A DNA stretch of 64,000 nucleotides, from assembly GCA_035541475.1 (NCBI GenBank), contig DATKND010000054.1:17141-81140 (forward strand), read 5' to 3'. The notes under the pieces were generated by a model. The model did no database searches. It was not told where the DNA came from and saw nothing but the letters and a program-made list of their open reading frames with translations. Of the stretch, positions 6,894-16,871 are shown piece after piece. This stretch comes from DASUFZ01 sp035541475. Its GTDB lineage: Bacteria > Myxococcota_A > UBA9160 > SMWR01. The number at the start of each line of letters is the position of its first letter. Position 1 is the first letter of the stretch. The translations under genes and the position numbers were made by a program.

Positions 6894-8981
6894 ATGTTGA
6901 ATCTTCAGATGATCCGCAACATCGGCATCAGCGCCCACATCGACTCGGGCAAGACGACGCTCACGGAGCGGATCCTCTTCTACACCAAGCGCATCCACCG
7001 CATCCACGAGGTCAAGGGCAAGGACGAGGTGGGCGCGACCATGGACTTCATGGAGCTCGAGCGCGAGCGCGGCATCACGATCGCGTCCGCCGCGACCTTC
7101 TGCGAGTGGCGCGGCCACCACGTGAACATCATCGACACGCCCGGGCACGTCGACTTCACGATCGAGGTCGAGCGCTCGCTGCGCGTGCTCGACGGCGCGA
7201 TCCTGGTGCTCTGCGGCGTGGCCGGCGTGCAGTCGCAGTCGCTGACCGTCGATCGCCAGATGCGGCGCTACAAGGTCCCGCGCCTCGCCTTCGTGAACAA
7301 GCTCGACCGCTCCGGCGCGAATCCCTTCCGCGTGGTCGAGCAGCTTCGCGACAAGCTGCGACACAACGCCGTGCTGATGCAGATCCCGATCGGGCTCGAG
7401 AGCAAGCACGAGGGCCTCGTGGACCTCGTCACGATGAAGGCCGTCTACTTCGACGGCCCGAACGGCGAGGCGATCCGGGTCGAGGAGATTCCCGCGGAGA
7501 TGCGCGACGACGCGGCCGCCGCGCGCGAGACCATGCTCGACGCGGTGTCGCTCTATTCCGACGAGCTCACCGAGGCGATCCTCGAGGACAAGGTCACCGA
7601 GGAGCTGATCCACGACGCCGTCCGGCGCGGCACGCTCGCGCAGAGCCTGACTCCCGTCTTCATCGGCTCGGCCTACAAGAACAAGGGCGTGCAGCCGCTG
7701 CTCGACGCCGTCACGCGCTATTTGCCGAGCCCGCTCGACGTCGAGAACACCGCCGTCGACCTCTCGAACGACGAGGCGCCGATCACGCTCGCGGCCGACC
7801 CGAACAAGCCGCTCGTGGCGCTCGCCTTCAAGCTCGAGGACGGCCGCTATGGGCAGCTCACCTATCTCCGCGTCTACCAGGGGCGCATCGCGCGCGGCGT
7901 GTCGATCCTGAACGCGCGAACCAAGCGCCGCCACAAGGTCGGGCGCCTCGGCCGCATGCACGCCGATCAGATGGAGGAGATCGAGGAGGCGTTCGCCGGC
8001 GACATCGTCGCGATGTTCGGCATCGACTGCGCCTCGGGTGACACCTTCACGGACGAGTCGATCCAGGTCGCGATGAGCTCCATGCACGTGCCCGCGCCCG
8101 TGATCTCGCTCTCGATCAAGCCGGTCGACAAGAAGGCGCAGGACAACATGGGCAAGGCGCTCGGTCGCTTCGTGCGCGAGGACCCGACCTTCCACTCCGC
8201 CGTCGACGGCGAGAGCGGCGAGACGGTGATCTCGGGCATGGGCGAGCTGCACCTCGACGTCTACGTCGAGCGCATGAAGCGCGAGTACGGCGTGGTGGTC
8301 GAGACGGGCGCGCCGCAGGTGGCCTACCGCGAGGCCATCAGCCAGCGCGCGGAGTTCGTCACCACGCACAAGAAGCAGACCGGCGGATCCGGCCAGTACG
8401 CGAAGGTCGCGGGCTACGTCGAGCCCTTCCCCGACGGCGACTTCGAGTACCTGAACGAGGTGCGCGGCGGCAACGTGCCGAGCGAGTTCATTCCGTCGGT
8501 GGAGAAGGGCGTCCGCACCGCGCTCGAGAAGGGCACCTTGATCGGATTCCCGATCACCAACCTCCGCTTCGTGCTGAACGACGGACAGGCGCACAGCGTC
8601 GACTCGTCGGACATCGCCTTCCAGATCGCGGGCCGCAAGGCGCTGCGCGAGGTCTACCCGAGGGCGAAGCCCGTCGTGCTCGAGCCGGTGATGAAGCTCG
8701 AGGTCGAGAGCCCGGCCGAGTTCCAGGGCTCCATCCTCAAGACCGTGATGCAGCGCCGCGGCACGGTGGTCGGCACGACGGAGGAGGACGGCTTCTGCCG
8801 CGTGGAGGCGGAGGTGCCGCTCGCCGAGATGTTCGGGTACTCGACGGATCTGCGTTCCTGCACCCAGGGCAAGGCCGAGTTCACCATGGAATTTTCACGG
8901 TATCTTCGCGTTCCCGGCGCGGTGCAGGACGAGCTGATCAAGAAGTACGGCTCGCGCATCGTCAAGATCGAAGAGGAATAG
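6894..8981 (+). CDS. fusA: Elongation factor G, spd/mitochondrial EFG1 type
   Basis: A 695-residue translational GTPase that moves tRNA and mRNA through the ribosome. The G1 motif is AHIDSGKTT, switch I region MDFMELERERGITI, G3 DTPGHVDF and G4 NKLD, followed by domains II-V to the C-terminus. The sequence follows mitochondrial EFG1 more closely than ordinary bacterial EF-G: IRNIGISAHIDSGKTTLTERIL, HEVKGKDEVGA, FIGSAYKNKGVQPLLDAV and FGIDCASGDTFTD. This fits the spdEFG1 group reported for spirochaetes, planctomycetes and deltaproteobacteria, in which this paralogue does translocation and a second EF-G does recycling. The start is the ATG at 6894, with only a weak GAGG upstream. A 197-base leader with one small hairpin precedes it. 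Nine bases separate it from the next gene. Confidence 0.97.
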   Translation: MLNLQMIRNIGISAHIDSGKTTLTERILFYTKRIHRIHEVKGKDEVGATMDFMELERERGITIASAATFCEWRGHHVNIIDTPGHVDFTIEVERSLRVLDGAILVLCGVAGVQSQSLTVDRQMRRYKVPRLAFVNKLDRSGANPFRVVEQLRDKLRHNAVLMQIPIGLESKHEGLVDLVTMKAVYFDGPNGEAIRVEEIPAEMRDDAAAARETMLDAVSLYSDELTEAILEDKVTEELIHDAVRRGTLAQSLTPVFIGSAYKNKGVQPLLDAVTRYLPSPLDVENTAVDLSNDEAPITLAADPNKPLVALAFKLEDGRYGQLTYLRVYQGRIARGVSILNARTKRRHKVGRLGRMHADQMEEIEEAFAGDIVAMFGIDCASGDTFTDESIQVAMSSMHVPAPVISLSIKPVDKKAQDNMGKALGRFVREDPTFHSAVDGESGETVISGMGELHLDVYVERMKREYGVVVETGAPQVAYREAISQRAEFVTTHKKQTGGSGQYAKVAGYVEPFPDGDFEYLNEVRGGNVPSEFIPSVEKGVRTALEKGTLIGFPITNLRFVLNDGQAHSVDSSDIAFQIAGRKALREVYPRAKPVVLEPVMKLEVESPAEFQGSILKTVMQRRGTVVGTTEEDGFCRVEAEVPLAEMFGYSTDLRSCTQGKAEFTMEFSRYLRVPGAVQDELIKKYGSRIVKIEEE

Positions 8982-8990
8982 GGGGACGAT

Positions 8991-9680
8991 TTGCAGCGGA
9001 AGTTCCTGAACGCGCGAAGCCCGCTCCGACTCCTCGAAAAGAACCTCCACGGCGGCCTCGGCCGCGGCAACGTCGGCATCGTCCTCGCCGGTCACGGGGT
9101 CGGCAAGACGTCGTTCCTCGTCGGTGTCGCGGTCGACGAGCTGCTGCGGCGCGGCCGCGTGTTGCACGTCTCGGCGGCGCACAGCGTCCCGCACGTGCGC
9201 GCCCACTACGACACGGTCTTCGACGAGCTCGCGAGCTCCACGCGCCTCGAGAACGAGGGACTGATCCGCGGCGAGATCGAGCGCAACCGCAGCATCCGCG
9301 TGTATCCGCCCAATACGGTCACCGCCGCCAAGCTGCGCGACGCCGTGAAGCTCGAGCGCGAGGCCGGCGGCGCGCCGTCCTTGCTCGTGCTCGAGGGTCT
9401 CGACCTCGGCGCCTTCGGCCGCCACGACGTCGAGGACCTGCGCGCGCTCGCGCAGGAGCTCGACGCCGAGGTCTGGCTCGAGTCGGCCTGCAGCGACGAG
9501 CGCGAGGTCAGGATCCCGCCGCACGTGAAGGCGATCGAGGACCTGGTGTCGGTGATCCTGGCGCTCGAGCCCGGCGACGACGCCGTGCGGCTGCGCGCGC
9601 TCAAGGAGCACGACAACCGCGACCTCGCGGACCTGCACGTGAAGCTCGACCCGCGCACCCTGCTGCTGAAGCGGAGCTAG
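8991..9680 (+). CDS. P-loop ATPase of RecA/KaiC-like fold, function unknown
   Basis: A 229-residue protein with a clear Walker A motif (AGHGVGKTS, residues ~33-41) and a likely Walker B strand (SLLVLEGLDL, ~130-140). The arrangement of one P-loop followed by alternating helices and strands suggests a small RecA-like ATPase. It begins at a TTG at 8991 just after a GGGGGA ribosome site and nine bases behind fusA, so it is probably translated from the same transcript. No partner domain or DNA-binding motif is visible, and I do not recognise the family. The link to fusA may be positional only. Confidence 0.7.
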   Translation: MQRKFLNARSPLRLLEKNLHGGLGRGNVGIVLAGHGVGKTSFLVGVAVDELLRRGRVLHVSAAHSVPHVRAHYDTVFDELASSTRLENEGLIRGEIERNRSIRVYPPNTVTAAKLRDAVKLEREAGGAPSLLVLEGLDLGAFGRHDVEDLRALAQELDAEVWLESACSDEREVRIPPHVKAIEDLVSVILALEPGDDAVRLRALKEHDNRDLADLHVKLDPRTLLLKRS

Positions 9681-9735
9681 TTCCGACCTTCGCTCGCCTT
9701 CGGCTCGCTGCGCGTCGCGCGAAGCGCACGGCTTG

Positions 9736-10257
9736 CTAGCGCTTCTTGAACTCCGCCAGCCGCTCGCGATAGGCGGCGCGCAGCGCGTTGATCTCGGGCC
9801 GCGTGAAGCCGATCTCCTCGCCGATCGCGGCGATCTCGGCGCTCTCGACCGTCTCGATGATGCCGTCCGCGGCGGCGACCTCGAACAGACATTCGAGCAG
9901 GCGCGCGCGCTGCTCCGGGGTCGAGATGCTCTTGAACTCGCGCGTCACCACGTAGTTCTCGGTGCCGCCGAGGAGTCGCGCCTGTGACTTCGCGATCTCC
10001 ACCACGAGCGCCGCCTCCGCGTCCGAGAGGCCCGCGCTGCCGCGGACGGCCTTCTCCATTGCGATCGTCTCGCTCTCGTCGATGTGGAGATCGGCCTGCG
10101 CGACGCGCGCGAGCACGTACGCGAAGGCGGCCAGGTACTTGGCCTGCGCGGGGTCGAGGCGATCGAGGCGCGCGGCGATGCGGCGCACCGTCTCGGTGTC
10201 ACCCGCGCCGTCGCGCGACGCAGCGCGGACTCCGAGGAAACGCAGCAGCGAGACCAC
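9736..10257 (-). CDS. TerB-family (tellurite-resistance-like) protein
   Basis: A 173-residue all-helical protein. The phrase YLAAFAYVLARVAQADLHIDESE with a later LFEVAAADGIIETVESAEI is the duplicated Asp-containing helix pair of TerB-like domains (AxADGxxxxxE type), which bind metal ions. The GTG at 10257 lies 11 bases after the stop of the disulfide reductase gene, so it is the last gene of a four-gene run starting at arsS. TerB domains occur in tellurite- and stress-resistance operons, with no firm catalytic role. Association with an arsenic or metalloid cassette is consistent with a stress function but remains inference. Confidence 0.8.
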   Translation of the reverse strand: MVSLLRFLGVRAASRDGAGDTETVRRIAARLDRLDPAQAKYLAAFAYVLARVAQADLHIDESETIAMEKAVRGSAGLSDAEAALVVEIAKSQARLLGGTENYVVTREFKSISTPEQRARLLECLFEVAAADGIIETVESAEIAAIGEEIGFTRPEINALRAAYRERLAEFKKR

Positions 10258-10268
10258 GGCGACCGACG

Positions 10269-11804
10269 TTAGCGCCGCAGGCGCAGGTAGCGCCCGAACC
10301 AGCGCGCGATGCCGGGCGTGAAGCGGCTGCGCGTGTAGAAGCCGGCGGCGCGCTTGATGCCCTCGGCCTGTGTCGGATACGGGTGGATCGTGTTGCCGAT
10401 CGCGGAGAGACCGAGGTCGGCGGTCATCGCGAGCGTCAGCTCGCCGATCATCTCGCCCGCGTGGCTCGCGACGATCGTCGCTCCGACGATGCGATCGCTG
10501 CCCCGCCGCAGGTGCACGCGCACGAGGCCTTGCTCCTCGCCGTCTAGGACGGCGCGATTGACCTGCGCGAGCGGCACGTCGAGGGTGTCGACCTCGATGC
10601 CCTGCTTCGCTGCCTCGGCCGCGTGCAGGCCCACGTGCGCGACCTCGGGGTCGGTGTAGGTGCACCAGGGCATGACGAGCGACGAGATCTTCTTGCGGCC
10701 GAGCGGGCCGAGCGAGAAGAGCGCGTTCTGCACCGCGATCTTCGCCGACGCGTCGGCCGCGTGCGTGAATTTCCAGTCGAGGCAGACGTCGCCCGCCGCG
10801 TAGATGCGCGGGTTGCTCGTGCGGAGCGCGTCGTCCACGCGCACGCCTTTGCGGTCGTAGGCGACGTCCGCCTGCTCGAGGCCGAGCCCCTCGACGTTCG
10901 GCGCGCGGCCGACGCCGACCAGGATCTCGTCGACCGCGACTTCCTCCGCTGCGCCGCCCGCTCGCGCGAAGTGCAGGCGCTTCGCGCCGTCCCGCAGCGA
11001 GACGCGCTCGAGCTTCGCGCCGTGCACGACGCGGATGCCCTCCTCGGCGAAGCGGCGCTCCAGCAACGCCGCCACGTCGGCGTCCTCGCGCGGCAGCAGG
11101 TGCGCGTCGGCGTGCACCACCACGACCTCGGAGCCGAGTCGCCGGAAGGCCTGCGCCATCTCGCAGCCGATCGGGCCGGCACCGATCACGCCGAGACGCG
11201 GCGGCCGCGCGGTCAGGTTGAAGAGCGTCTCGTTGGTGAGGTAGCCCGCCTCGGCGAGACCCGGGATCGGCGGCGCGGAAGCGCGCGCGCCGGTCGCGAC
11301 GATCGCGCGCGCGAACCGCAGCCTGCGGCCCTCCACCTCGATCTCGTCGCGCCCCGTGAAGCGCGCCTCGCCGAGAACCACCTCGACGCCGAGCTCGTCG
11401 CGATAGCGCGCAGCCGAGTCGTCGTGGCTGATGCGCGCGCGCACGACCCGCATGCGGCGCATCGCGGCGGCGAAGTCGGGCTGCGCCCCCGGCGCGAGCG
11501 CGAGCCCGATCTCCTTCTCGGCGCGCCGCGCCTCGGCGGCGAAGCGCGCGGCGCGGATCACGCCCTTCGACGGCACGCAGCCGACGTTCAGGCAGTCGCC
11601 ACCGAGATAGTGTCGCTCGATCATCGCGACCTTCGCGCCGAGACCGGCGCCGACCGCCGCCGAGATCAGGCCCGCGGTGCCGGCGCCGACGACCACGAGG
11701 TTGTAGCGGCCGGAGGGTTGCGGGTTCTGCCATGCGCGCGGGTGCACGTTCTCGAGGAGCGCGCGATTGGCCTCGTCCTGCGGCTCGATCGGGGGCAGCT
11801 CCAC
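10269..11804 (-). CDS. FAD-dependent pyridine nucleotide-disulfide oxidoreductase (MerA/Lpd-like)
   Basis: A 511-residue flavoenzyme. The FAD-binding GxGxxG strand is VVVGAGTAGL (~37-46), the redox disulfide is in CLNVGCVPSK (Cys71, Cys76), the NAD(P) site is GVIGAGPIGCEMA, and the second FAD segment is IYAAGDV. The C-terminal dimer motif reads IHPYPTQAE, where dihydrolipoamide dehydrogenase has HxHPT; the second His is Tyr, as in mercuric reductase-like members. It lacks both the N-terminal heavy-metal domain and the C-terminal Cys-Cys pair of true MerA, which makes Hg(II) reduction unlikely. It lies between a TVP38 membrane protein and a TerB-like gene downstream of arsS. The disulfide substrate is unknown. 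Confidence 0.9.
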   Translation of the reverse strand: MELPPIEPQDEANRALLENVHPRAWQNPQPSGRYNLVVVGAGTAGLISAAVGAGLGAKVAMIERHYLGGDCLNVGCVPSKGVIRAARFAAEARRAEKEIGLALAPGAQPDFAAAMRRMRVVRARISHDDSAARYRDELGVEVVLGEARFTGRDEIEVEGRRLRFARAIVATGARASAPPIPGLAEAGYLTNETLFNLTARPPRLGVIGAGPIGCEMAQAFRRLGSEVVVVHADAHLLPREDADVAALLERRFAEEGIRVVHGAKLERVSLRDGAKRLHFARAGGAAEEVAVDEILVGVGRAPNVEGLGLEQADVAYDRKGVRVDDALRTSNPRIYAAGDVCLDWKFTHAADASAKIAVQNALFSLGPLGRKKISSLVMPWCTYTDPEVAHVGLHAAEAAKQGIEVDTLDVPLAQVNRAVLDGEEQGLVRVHLRRGSDRIVGATIVASHAGEMIGELTLAMTADLGLSAIGNTIHPYPTQAEGIKRAAGFYTRSRFTPGIARWFGRYLRLRR

Positions 11805-11830
11805 GGTTTCCTCCGACGCTCGGGTTCTCG

Positions 11831-12537
11831 TCAGTCGCTCGTCGCCTCGGCCAGCGCGCGGCGCGCGACGCGCGTCACGTACACCGTTGCGACGACCGTC
11901 GCGACCAGTCCGATGGCGAGCAGCGCGCTCTGGCCCGGTCCGCGCTCGGGCCGCGCGCCGCCGGCGAGCGCCGCGAGGTCGCCGACCACGCGGCCGAGAT
12001 ACACGTAGAGGAGCGTGCCCGGCAGCATGCCGACGGCGGCCACCGTGTAGTCGCCGAAGCGCACGCGCGTCAGCCCGAGCGCGTAGTTCAGCAGGTTGAA
12101 CGGGAAGACCGGGGAGAGCCGCAGCAGCAGCACGATCTTCCGCCCTTCCGCGCCGATCGCGCGATCGATCGCCGCGAAGCGGGGGTTGTCCGCGATGCGC
12201 CGCTCGACCGCGGCGCGCGCGAGATAGCGCGCGACGAGGAAGGCGGCGCAGCTCCCCAAGGTCGCGGCGACGAACACGTAGAGCGTCCCACGCGTGACTC
12301 CGAAGATCGCGCCGGCGGCCAGGGTCATCAGCGACGCCGGCACGAAGGCCACGACGGCGAGCGCATAGCCTGCGACGAAGACGAGGGGCCCCCAGAATCC
12401 GAGCTGCTGGACCCAGGCGGCGAACGCGGGGATGCGGTCGCCGACGCTTCGTCCGATTGCGAAGAGCGCCGCCAGCGCGAGCGCACCGAGCGCGAGCTTC
12501 GCGAGGGGCGCGCGCGAGGCGGCGGTCTCCGTCGAGG

Positions 12538-12541
<4 letters not shown>
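11831..12541 (-). CDS. TVP38/TMEM64 (DedA-like) membrane protein
   Basis: A 236-residue integral inner-membrane protein with about six hydrophobic segments. The family signature is visible: FVPASLMTLAAGAIFG near the third segment, and LRLSPVFPFNLLNYALGLTRVRFGDY (VTT/SNARE-associated domain). It starts at a TTG that overlaps the stop of arsS (TTGA at 12538-12541), which implies translational coupling. Proteins of this family commonly accompany arsS and the FAD disulfide reductase in arsenosugar-type clusters. The molecular role is not established; lipid scrambling or transport has been proposed for the wider DedA superfamily. Confidence 0.88.
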
Positions 12542-13500
<959 letters not shown>

Positions 13501-13738
13501 GCACCGCGATGGTACGCCGGATGAACGCAGGCAGTCACGCGACGCGCTGCGAGGCGGGAGCGTGCTGCTATGCTGCGCCGCGGCCGCTTCGCGCGGCTGG
13601 CGCTCTGCCCCGCGATCCCCCCGGCGGTCACGCGGAAGCGACGCCCGACGACCTCCACCCCGCCGACGGCGAGCGCCTCGCGCCGACGCGTCGGCACCGA
13701 TCCCGAGGGCCGCACGGCCCTCCATCCAGGAGACTCGA

Positions 13739-14650
13739 ATGAGCGACATTCGCTTCGACGGCCGCGTGGCCGTCATCACCGGCGCAGGCGGCGGCCTCGG
13801 CAAGACCTACGCGCTCGAGCTCGCCCGGCGCGGCGCCTCCATCGTCGTGAACGACCTCGGCGGCAAGGCCGACGGCACCGGCGCGGGTCACTCGATGGCC
13901 GACCTGACGGCGAAGGAGATCAACGAGGCCGGCGGCAAGGCCGTCGCGAACTACGACTCCGTCGCCACCCCCGAAGGCGGCAAGGGCATCATCAAGTCCG
14001 CGATCGACAACTTCGGCAAGGTCGACATCCTCATCAACAACGCCGGCATCCTGCGCGACAAGAGCTTCCTGAAGCTCGAGCCGAAGGACCTCGACGCGGT
14101 CCTCGACGTGCACCTGAAGGGCGGCTTCTACGTGACGCAGCCCGCCTTCGCGGTGATGAAGGAGCAGGGCTACGGCCGCATCGTGATGGCGTCGTCCGGC
14201 GCGGGCATCTTCGGAAACTTCGGCCAGACGAACTACGGCGCCGCGAAGATGGGACTGGTCGGGCTCATGAACGTGCTCGCGGTCGAGGGCGCGAAGTACA
14301 ACATCAAGGTGAACACGATCGCGCCGATCGCGAAGACGCGCCTCACGGAGCAGCTCCTCGGTGGCCTGGCCGACGCGCTCGACCCGAACTTCGTGACCCC
14401 GCTCGTCGTGTATCTCGCGTCCGAGCGCTGCGAGCTGACGCACGAGATCTTCGACGTCGGCGGCGGACGTTATGCCCGCATCTTCGTCGCCATGGGCAAG
14501 GGCTGGACCGCGCCGAAGGGCGGAATTCCCTCGGCCGAGGACATCTTCGATCACATCGACGTGATCCGCGATCAGAAGGGCTACGCCGTGCCCGAGAGCA
14601 TCGCGGACGAGACGCGCGCGGTCGCCGAAGCGATCAAGGCGCGGGCGTAA
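13739..14650 (+). CDS. SDR (3R)-hydroxyacyl-CoA dehydrogenase, MFE2 dehydrogenase-domain-like
   Basis: A 303-residue short-chain dehydrogenase. The cofactor motif is ITGAGGGLGKTYALELARRG with VVNDLGG, followed by INNAGILRDKSFLKL and the catalytic Tyr/Lys in NYGAAKMGLVGL. This exact set is characteristic of the dehydrogenase domain of peroxisomal multifunctional enzyme 2 (HSD17B4), which oxidises D-3-hydroxyacyl-CoA to 3-ketoacyl-CoA. The length includes the C-terminal extension seen in that family. The ATG at 13739 is preceded by AGGAGA (13728-13733). Ten bases later comes a hydratase-2 gene, the other half of the same pathway. The 238 bp between it and the divergent arsS must hold both promoters; I see no convincing boxes there. 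Confidence 0.9.
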   Translation: MSDIRFDGRVAVITGAGGGLGKTYALELARRGASIVVNDLGGKADGTGAGHSMADLTAKEINEAGGKAVANYDSVATPEGGKGIIKSAIDNFGKVDILINNAGILRDKSFLKLEPKDLDAVLDVHLKGGFYVTQPAFAVMKEQGYGRIVMASSGAGIFGNFGQTNYGAAKMGLVGLMNVLAVEGAKYNIKVNTIAPIAKTRLTEQLLGGLADALDPNFVTPLVVYLASERCELTHEIFDVGGGRYARIFVAMGKGWTAPKGGIPSAEDIFDHIDVIRDQKGYAVPESIADETRAVAEAIKARA

Positions 14651-14660
14651 GGAGGGAGCC

Positions 14661-15512
14661 ATGCCGATCGATCCCAACAAGGCGCGCGGCGCGAAGCTGC
14701 CCGACAGCGAGACCTCGTACGACCGCGACCGGGTGATCCTCTACCACCTGGGCATCGGCGCGGGCGTGCCCCCCACCGACGCGAACGAGCTGCAGTACAC
14801 GTACGAGAAGAATCTGAAGGTGCTGCCGAGCTTCGCCGTGATCCCCGGCTTCGGCTCGATGGGCGGCATCGCCAGCATCCCGGGTCTGCAGTTCAACTTC
14901 GCGATGCTGCTGCACGGCGAGCAGGAGGTGATCCTGCACAAGCCGCTGCCGCCGGCGCAGAAGCTGAAGACCTCGGCGCACGTCCCGGAGATCTACGACA
15001 AGGGCAAGGCGGCGCTCGTCATCCTCGAGGCCAACGCGCGCGACGAGTCGGGCGACAAGCTCTTCACCAATCGCATGTCGCTCTTCATCCGCGGCGAGGG
15101 CGGCTTCGGCGGCGACTCCGGCCCGAAGGTCGGCAACGCCGCGCCGGAGCGGAAGCCGGACGGCGTGATCACGCGCACGACCTTGCCGCAGCAGGCGCTG
15201 ATCTATCGCCTGTCGGGTGACAAGAACCCGCTCCACTGCGACCCCGACTTCGCGAAGATGGCGGGCTTCGACAAGCCGATCATCCACGGGCTCTGCTCGT
15301 ACGGGATCGCCTGCAAGGCGATCGTCGACGAGGTGCTCGGCGGCGACGTCACGCAGGTGGCGCGCTACCAGGCGCGCTTCGCCGGTGTCGGGTTCCCGGG
15401 CGAGACCTATCAGGTCTCGTACTGGAAGCAGGGCAAGCAGATCCTGCTCGAGGCGAAGAGCGCGGAGCGCGGCGCGCCGATCATCTCGAACGCGGTGGTC
15501 GAGCTGCGCTGA
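14661..15512 (+). CDS. MaoC-like (R)-specific enoyl-CoA hydratase (hydratase 2)
   Basis: A 283-residue double hot-dog protein. The hydratase-2 motif is textbook: YRLSGDKNPLHCDPDFAKMAGF with IIHGLCSYG; Asp and His in this motif are catalytic in the family. The N-terminal repeat (~1-140) is the degenerate hot dog that shapes the acyl pocket. It hydrates trans-2-enoyl-CoA to (R)-3-hydroxyacyl-CoA, feeding the SDR encoded 10 bases upstream. The two genes together equal the two catalytic domains of peroxisomal MFE2. A long-chain or branched substrate is possible but not shown. Confidence 0.92.
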   Translation: MPIDPNKARGAKLPDSETSYDRDRVILYHLGIGAGVPPTDANELQYTYEKNLKVLPSFAVIPGFGSMGGIASIPGLQFNFAMLLHGEQEVILHKPLPPAQKLKTSAHVPEIYDKGKAALVILEANARDESGDKLFTNRMSLFIRGEGGFGGDSGPKVGNAAPERKPDGVITRTTLPQQALIYRLSGDKNPLHCDPDFAKMAGFDKPIIHGLCSYGIACKAIVDEVLGGDVTQVARYQARFAGVGFPGETYQVSYWKQGKQILLEAKSAERGAPIISNAVVELR

Positions 15513-15565
15513 GACTCCGACGTCCCTCTGCCGGCGAGATCGCGACGGCGCTCGGCGCGGAGAGC

Positions 15566-16087
15566 GTGTTCACCTACCCGGAGGTGGGGCTCTCCCGCGA
15601 GCTGGACTCGGCCGCCGCGCGCGAGCGTCTGGCCCGACGCTACGACGTCGATCGCCGCGAGTTCGCGCTCGGCAAGGGCCGCGACGTGTTCGAGCGGGCG
15701 CGGTCGGCGCTGCTTTCCTGGCGCCACTTCGAGGTTCCGTGGCTCACGTTCCACCGCTCGGGTCCGGTTGCGCAGGGGCAGGGCGTCGCGACGGTGCTCT
15801 CCATCGCGGGCATCTGGTTCGTGAACCCCTGCCGTGTCGTCTACACGGAGCTCGATCGGCCGGACCGGGTCGCGTTCGGGTACGGCACCTTGCGCGGACA
15901 CGCGGAGTCGGGCGAAGAGCAGTTCCGGGTCTCGTTCGATCCGGTCACCGACCAAGTCAGCTACAGCCTCTCGGCGTTCTCCCGTCCCGCGCTCCTGGCG
16001 ACGAGGGTCGCGTACCCGCTGGCCCGCCGCGTCCAGGCGCGCTTCGCGGCAGATTCCGCGCGCGCTCTGGCGCAGGCCTCCGCATGA
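15566..16087 (+). CDS. DUF1990-family protein
   Basis: A 173-residue protein starting at a GTG (15566); no other start codon exists in this frame back to the preceding stop. It opens with FTYPEVGLS and continues with WRHFEVPWLTFHRSGPVAQGQGVAT, WFVNPCRVVY and FGYGTLRGHAESGEEQF, which is the conserved layout of DUF1990 proteins, small soluble START/Bet v1-like proteins with no known catalytic role. It lies 53 bases after the hydratase gene and overlaps the next gene by an ATGA, so it probably belongs to the same transcript. Confidence 0.8.
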   Translation: MFTYPEVGLSRELDSAAARERLARRYDVDRREFALGKGRDVFERARSALLSWRHFEVPWLTFHRSGPVAQGQGVATVLSIAGIWFVNPCRVVYTELDRPDRVAFGYGTLRGHAESGEEQFRVSFDPVTDQVSYSLSAFSRPALLATRVAYPLARRVQARFAADSARALAQASA

Positions 16088-16365
16088 GCGCGACCCGGCT
16101 GGCGGTGAAGGTCGTGCCCGGCGCTTCGCGAAGCGGCATCGCCGGGTGGCTCGGCGACACCTTGAAGGTTCGCGTGACCGCGCCGGCGGAGCAGGGCAAG
16201 GCGAACGCAGCCGTCGAGGCGCTCCTCGCCGACGCGCTCGGTGTACCGCGTGAGTGCGTGCGCATAGCGAGCGGGACGGCGTCACCGCGCAAGGTCGTCG
16301 AGATCGCGTGGCTCACCGATGCGGAGGCGCGGAGCCGGCTCGACCAGGCGTTGGACGCGCGATGA
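16084..16365 (+). CDS. DUF167/YggU-family small protein
   Basis: A 93-residue protein of the DUF167 fold. The hallmark is visible: LAVKVVPGASRSGIAGWLGDTLKVRVTAPAEQGKANAAVEALLADALGVP, followed by RIASGTASPRKVVEI. The family is widespread and structurally known, but its function is not. It starts at an ATG in an ATGA overlap with the upstream gene, and its end overlaps the next gene by four bases, so translation of this group is coupled. Confidence 0.9.
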   Translation: MSATRLAVKVVPGASRSGIAGWLGDTLKVRVTAPAEQGKANAAVEALLADALGVPRECVRIASGTASPRKVVEIAWLTDAEARSRLDQALDAR

Positions 16366-16871
16366 CTCGATACGTGGTCAGCCTCGCGGTGGCCGTGCTC
16401 GTCTGCGCGCTCGCGTTCCCCGTGATCATGAAGGTCTCCGCGTATCTCGCGGCGGGATGGGCGAGCGCGCTAGAGGTCGTCGTTGGCGCGCTCGCTCCGC
16501 AGGCCGATGTGCCGAAGTCCGACACCGGAGTTCCACCGCCGACGAGCGCGCCGGCGCGCGCTTGCGAGATCGACTCCCTGCTCTCGTCGCTGGAGCATCG
16601 AGATCCCGTCGCAGAGGCGAATGCGTCCGTCGCGCGTGAGAACTTCGTCCTGCTCGGAGTCCACTCGTCGGAGGTGCCGGGAGTCGAAGGCGATCCCGGA
16701 TGCTGGGAACGCGAGCTCGGCGTCGTCTGGATTCCGGATACGAGCGACGCGCCCCGCTGCGCCGAGCACGGGCGCCTGCAGGGCGTCGCGCGCTCGTTCG
16801 CGGAGAAATACAACCGCCTCGTCGTCGAGTCCTATCTCCGCAGCGCGCACTCGGAGTGCGTTCGCTCGTGA
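16362..16871 (+). CDS. Hypothetical membrane-anchored protein
   Basis: A 169-residue protein with a single strong N-terminal hydrophobic segment (about residues 4-28) that could be an uncleaved anchor or a signal peptide, then a short Pro-rich linker and a soluble domain with four Cys (in ACEID, GCWERE, RCAEHG and SECVRS). Paired Cys outside the membrane would suit disulfides in the periplasm. I do not recognise a family. It starts at an ATG inside an ATGA overlap and ends in a GTGA overlap with the next gene. Confidence 0.65.
   Translation: MTRYVVSLAVAVLVCALAFPVIMKVSAYLAAGWASALEVVVGALAPQADVPKSDTGVPPPTSAPARACEIDSLLSSLEHRDPVAEANASVARENFVLLGVHSSEVPGVEGDPGCWERELGVVWIPDTSDAPRCAEHGRLQGVARSFAEKYNRLVVESYLRSAHSECVRS

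Noticed and set aside
6693..8594. Long minus-strand frame opposite fusA
   Set aside because: It is an antisense shadow of a highly conserved gene with strong codon bias.
10269..11804. Mercuric reductase (MerA)
   Set aside because: There is no N-terminal metal-binding domain and no C-terminal Cys-Cys pair, and no mer genes nearby; only the generic disulfide reductase features are present.
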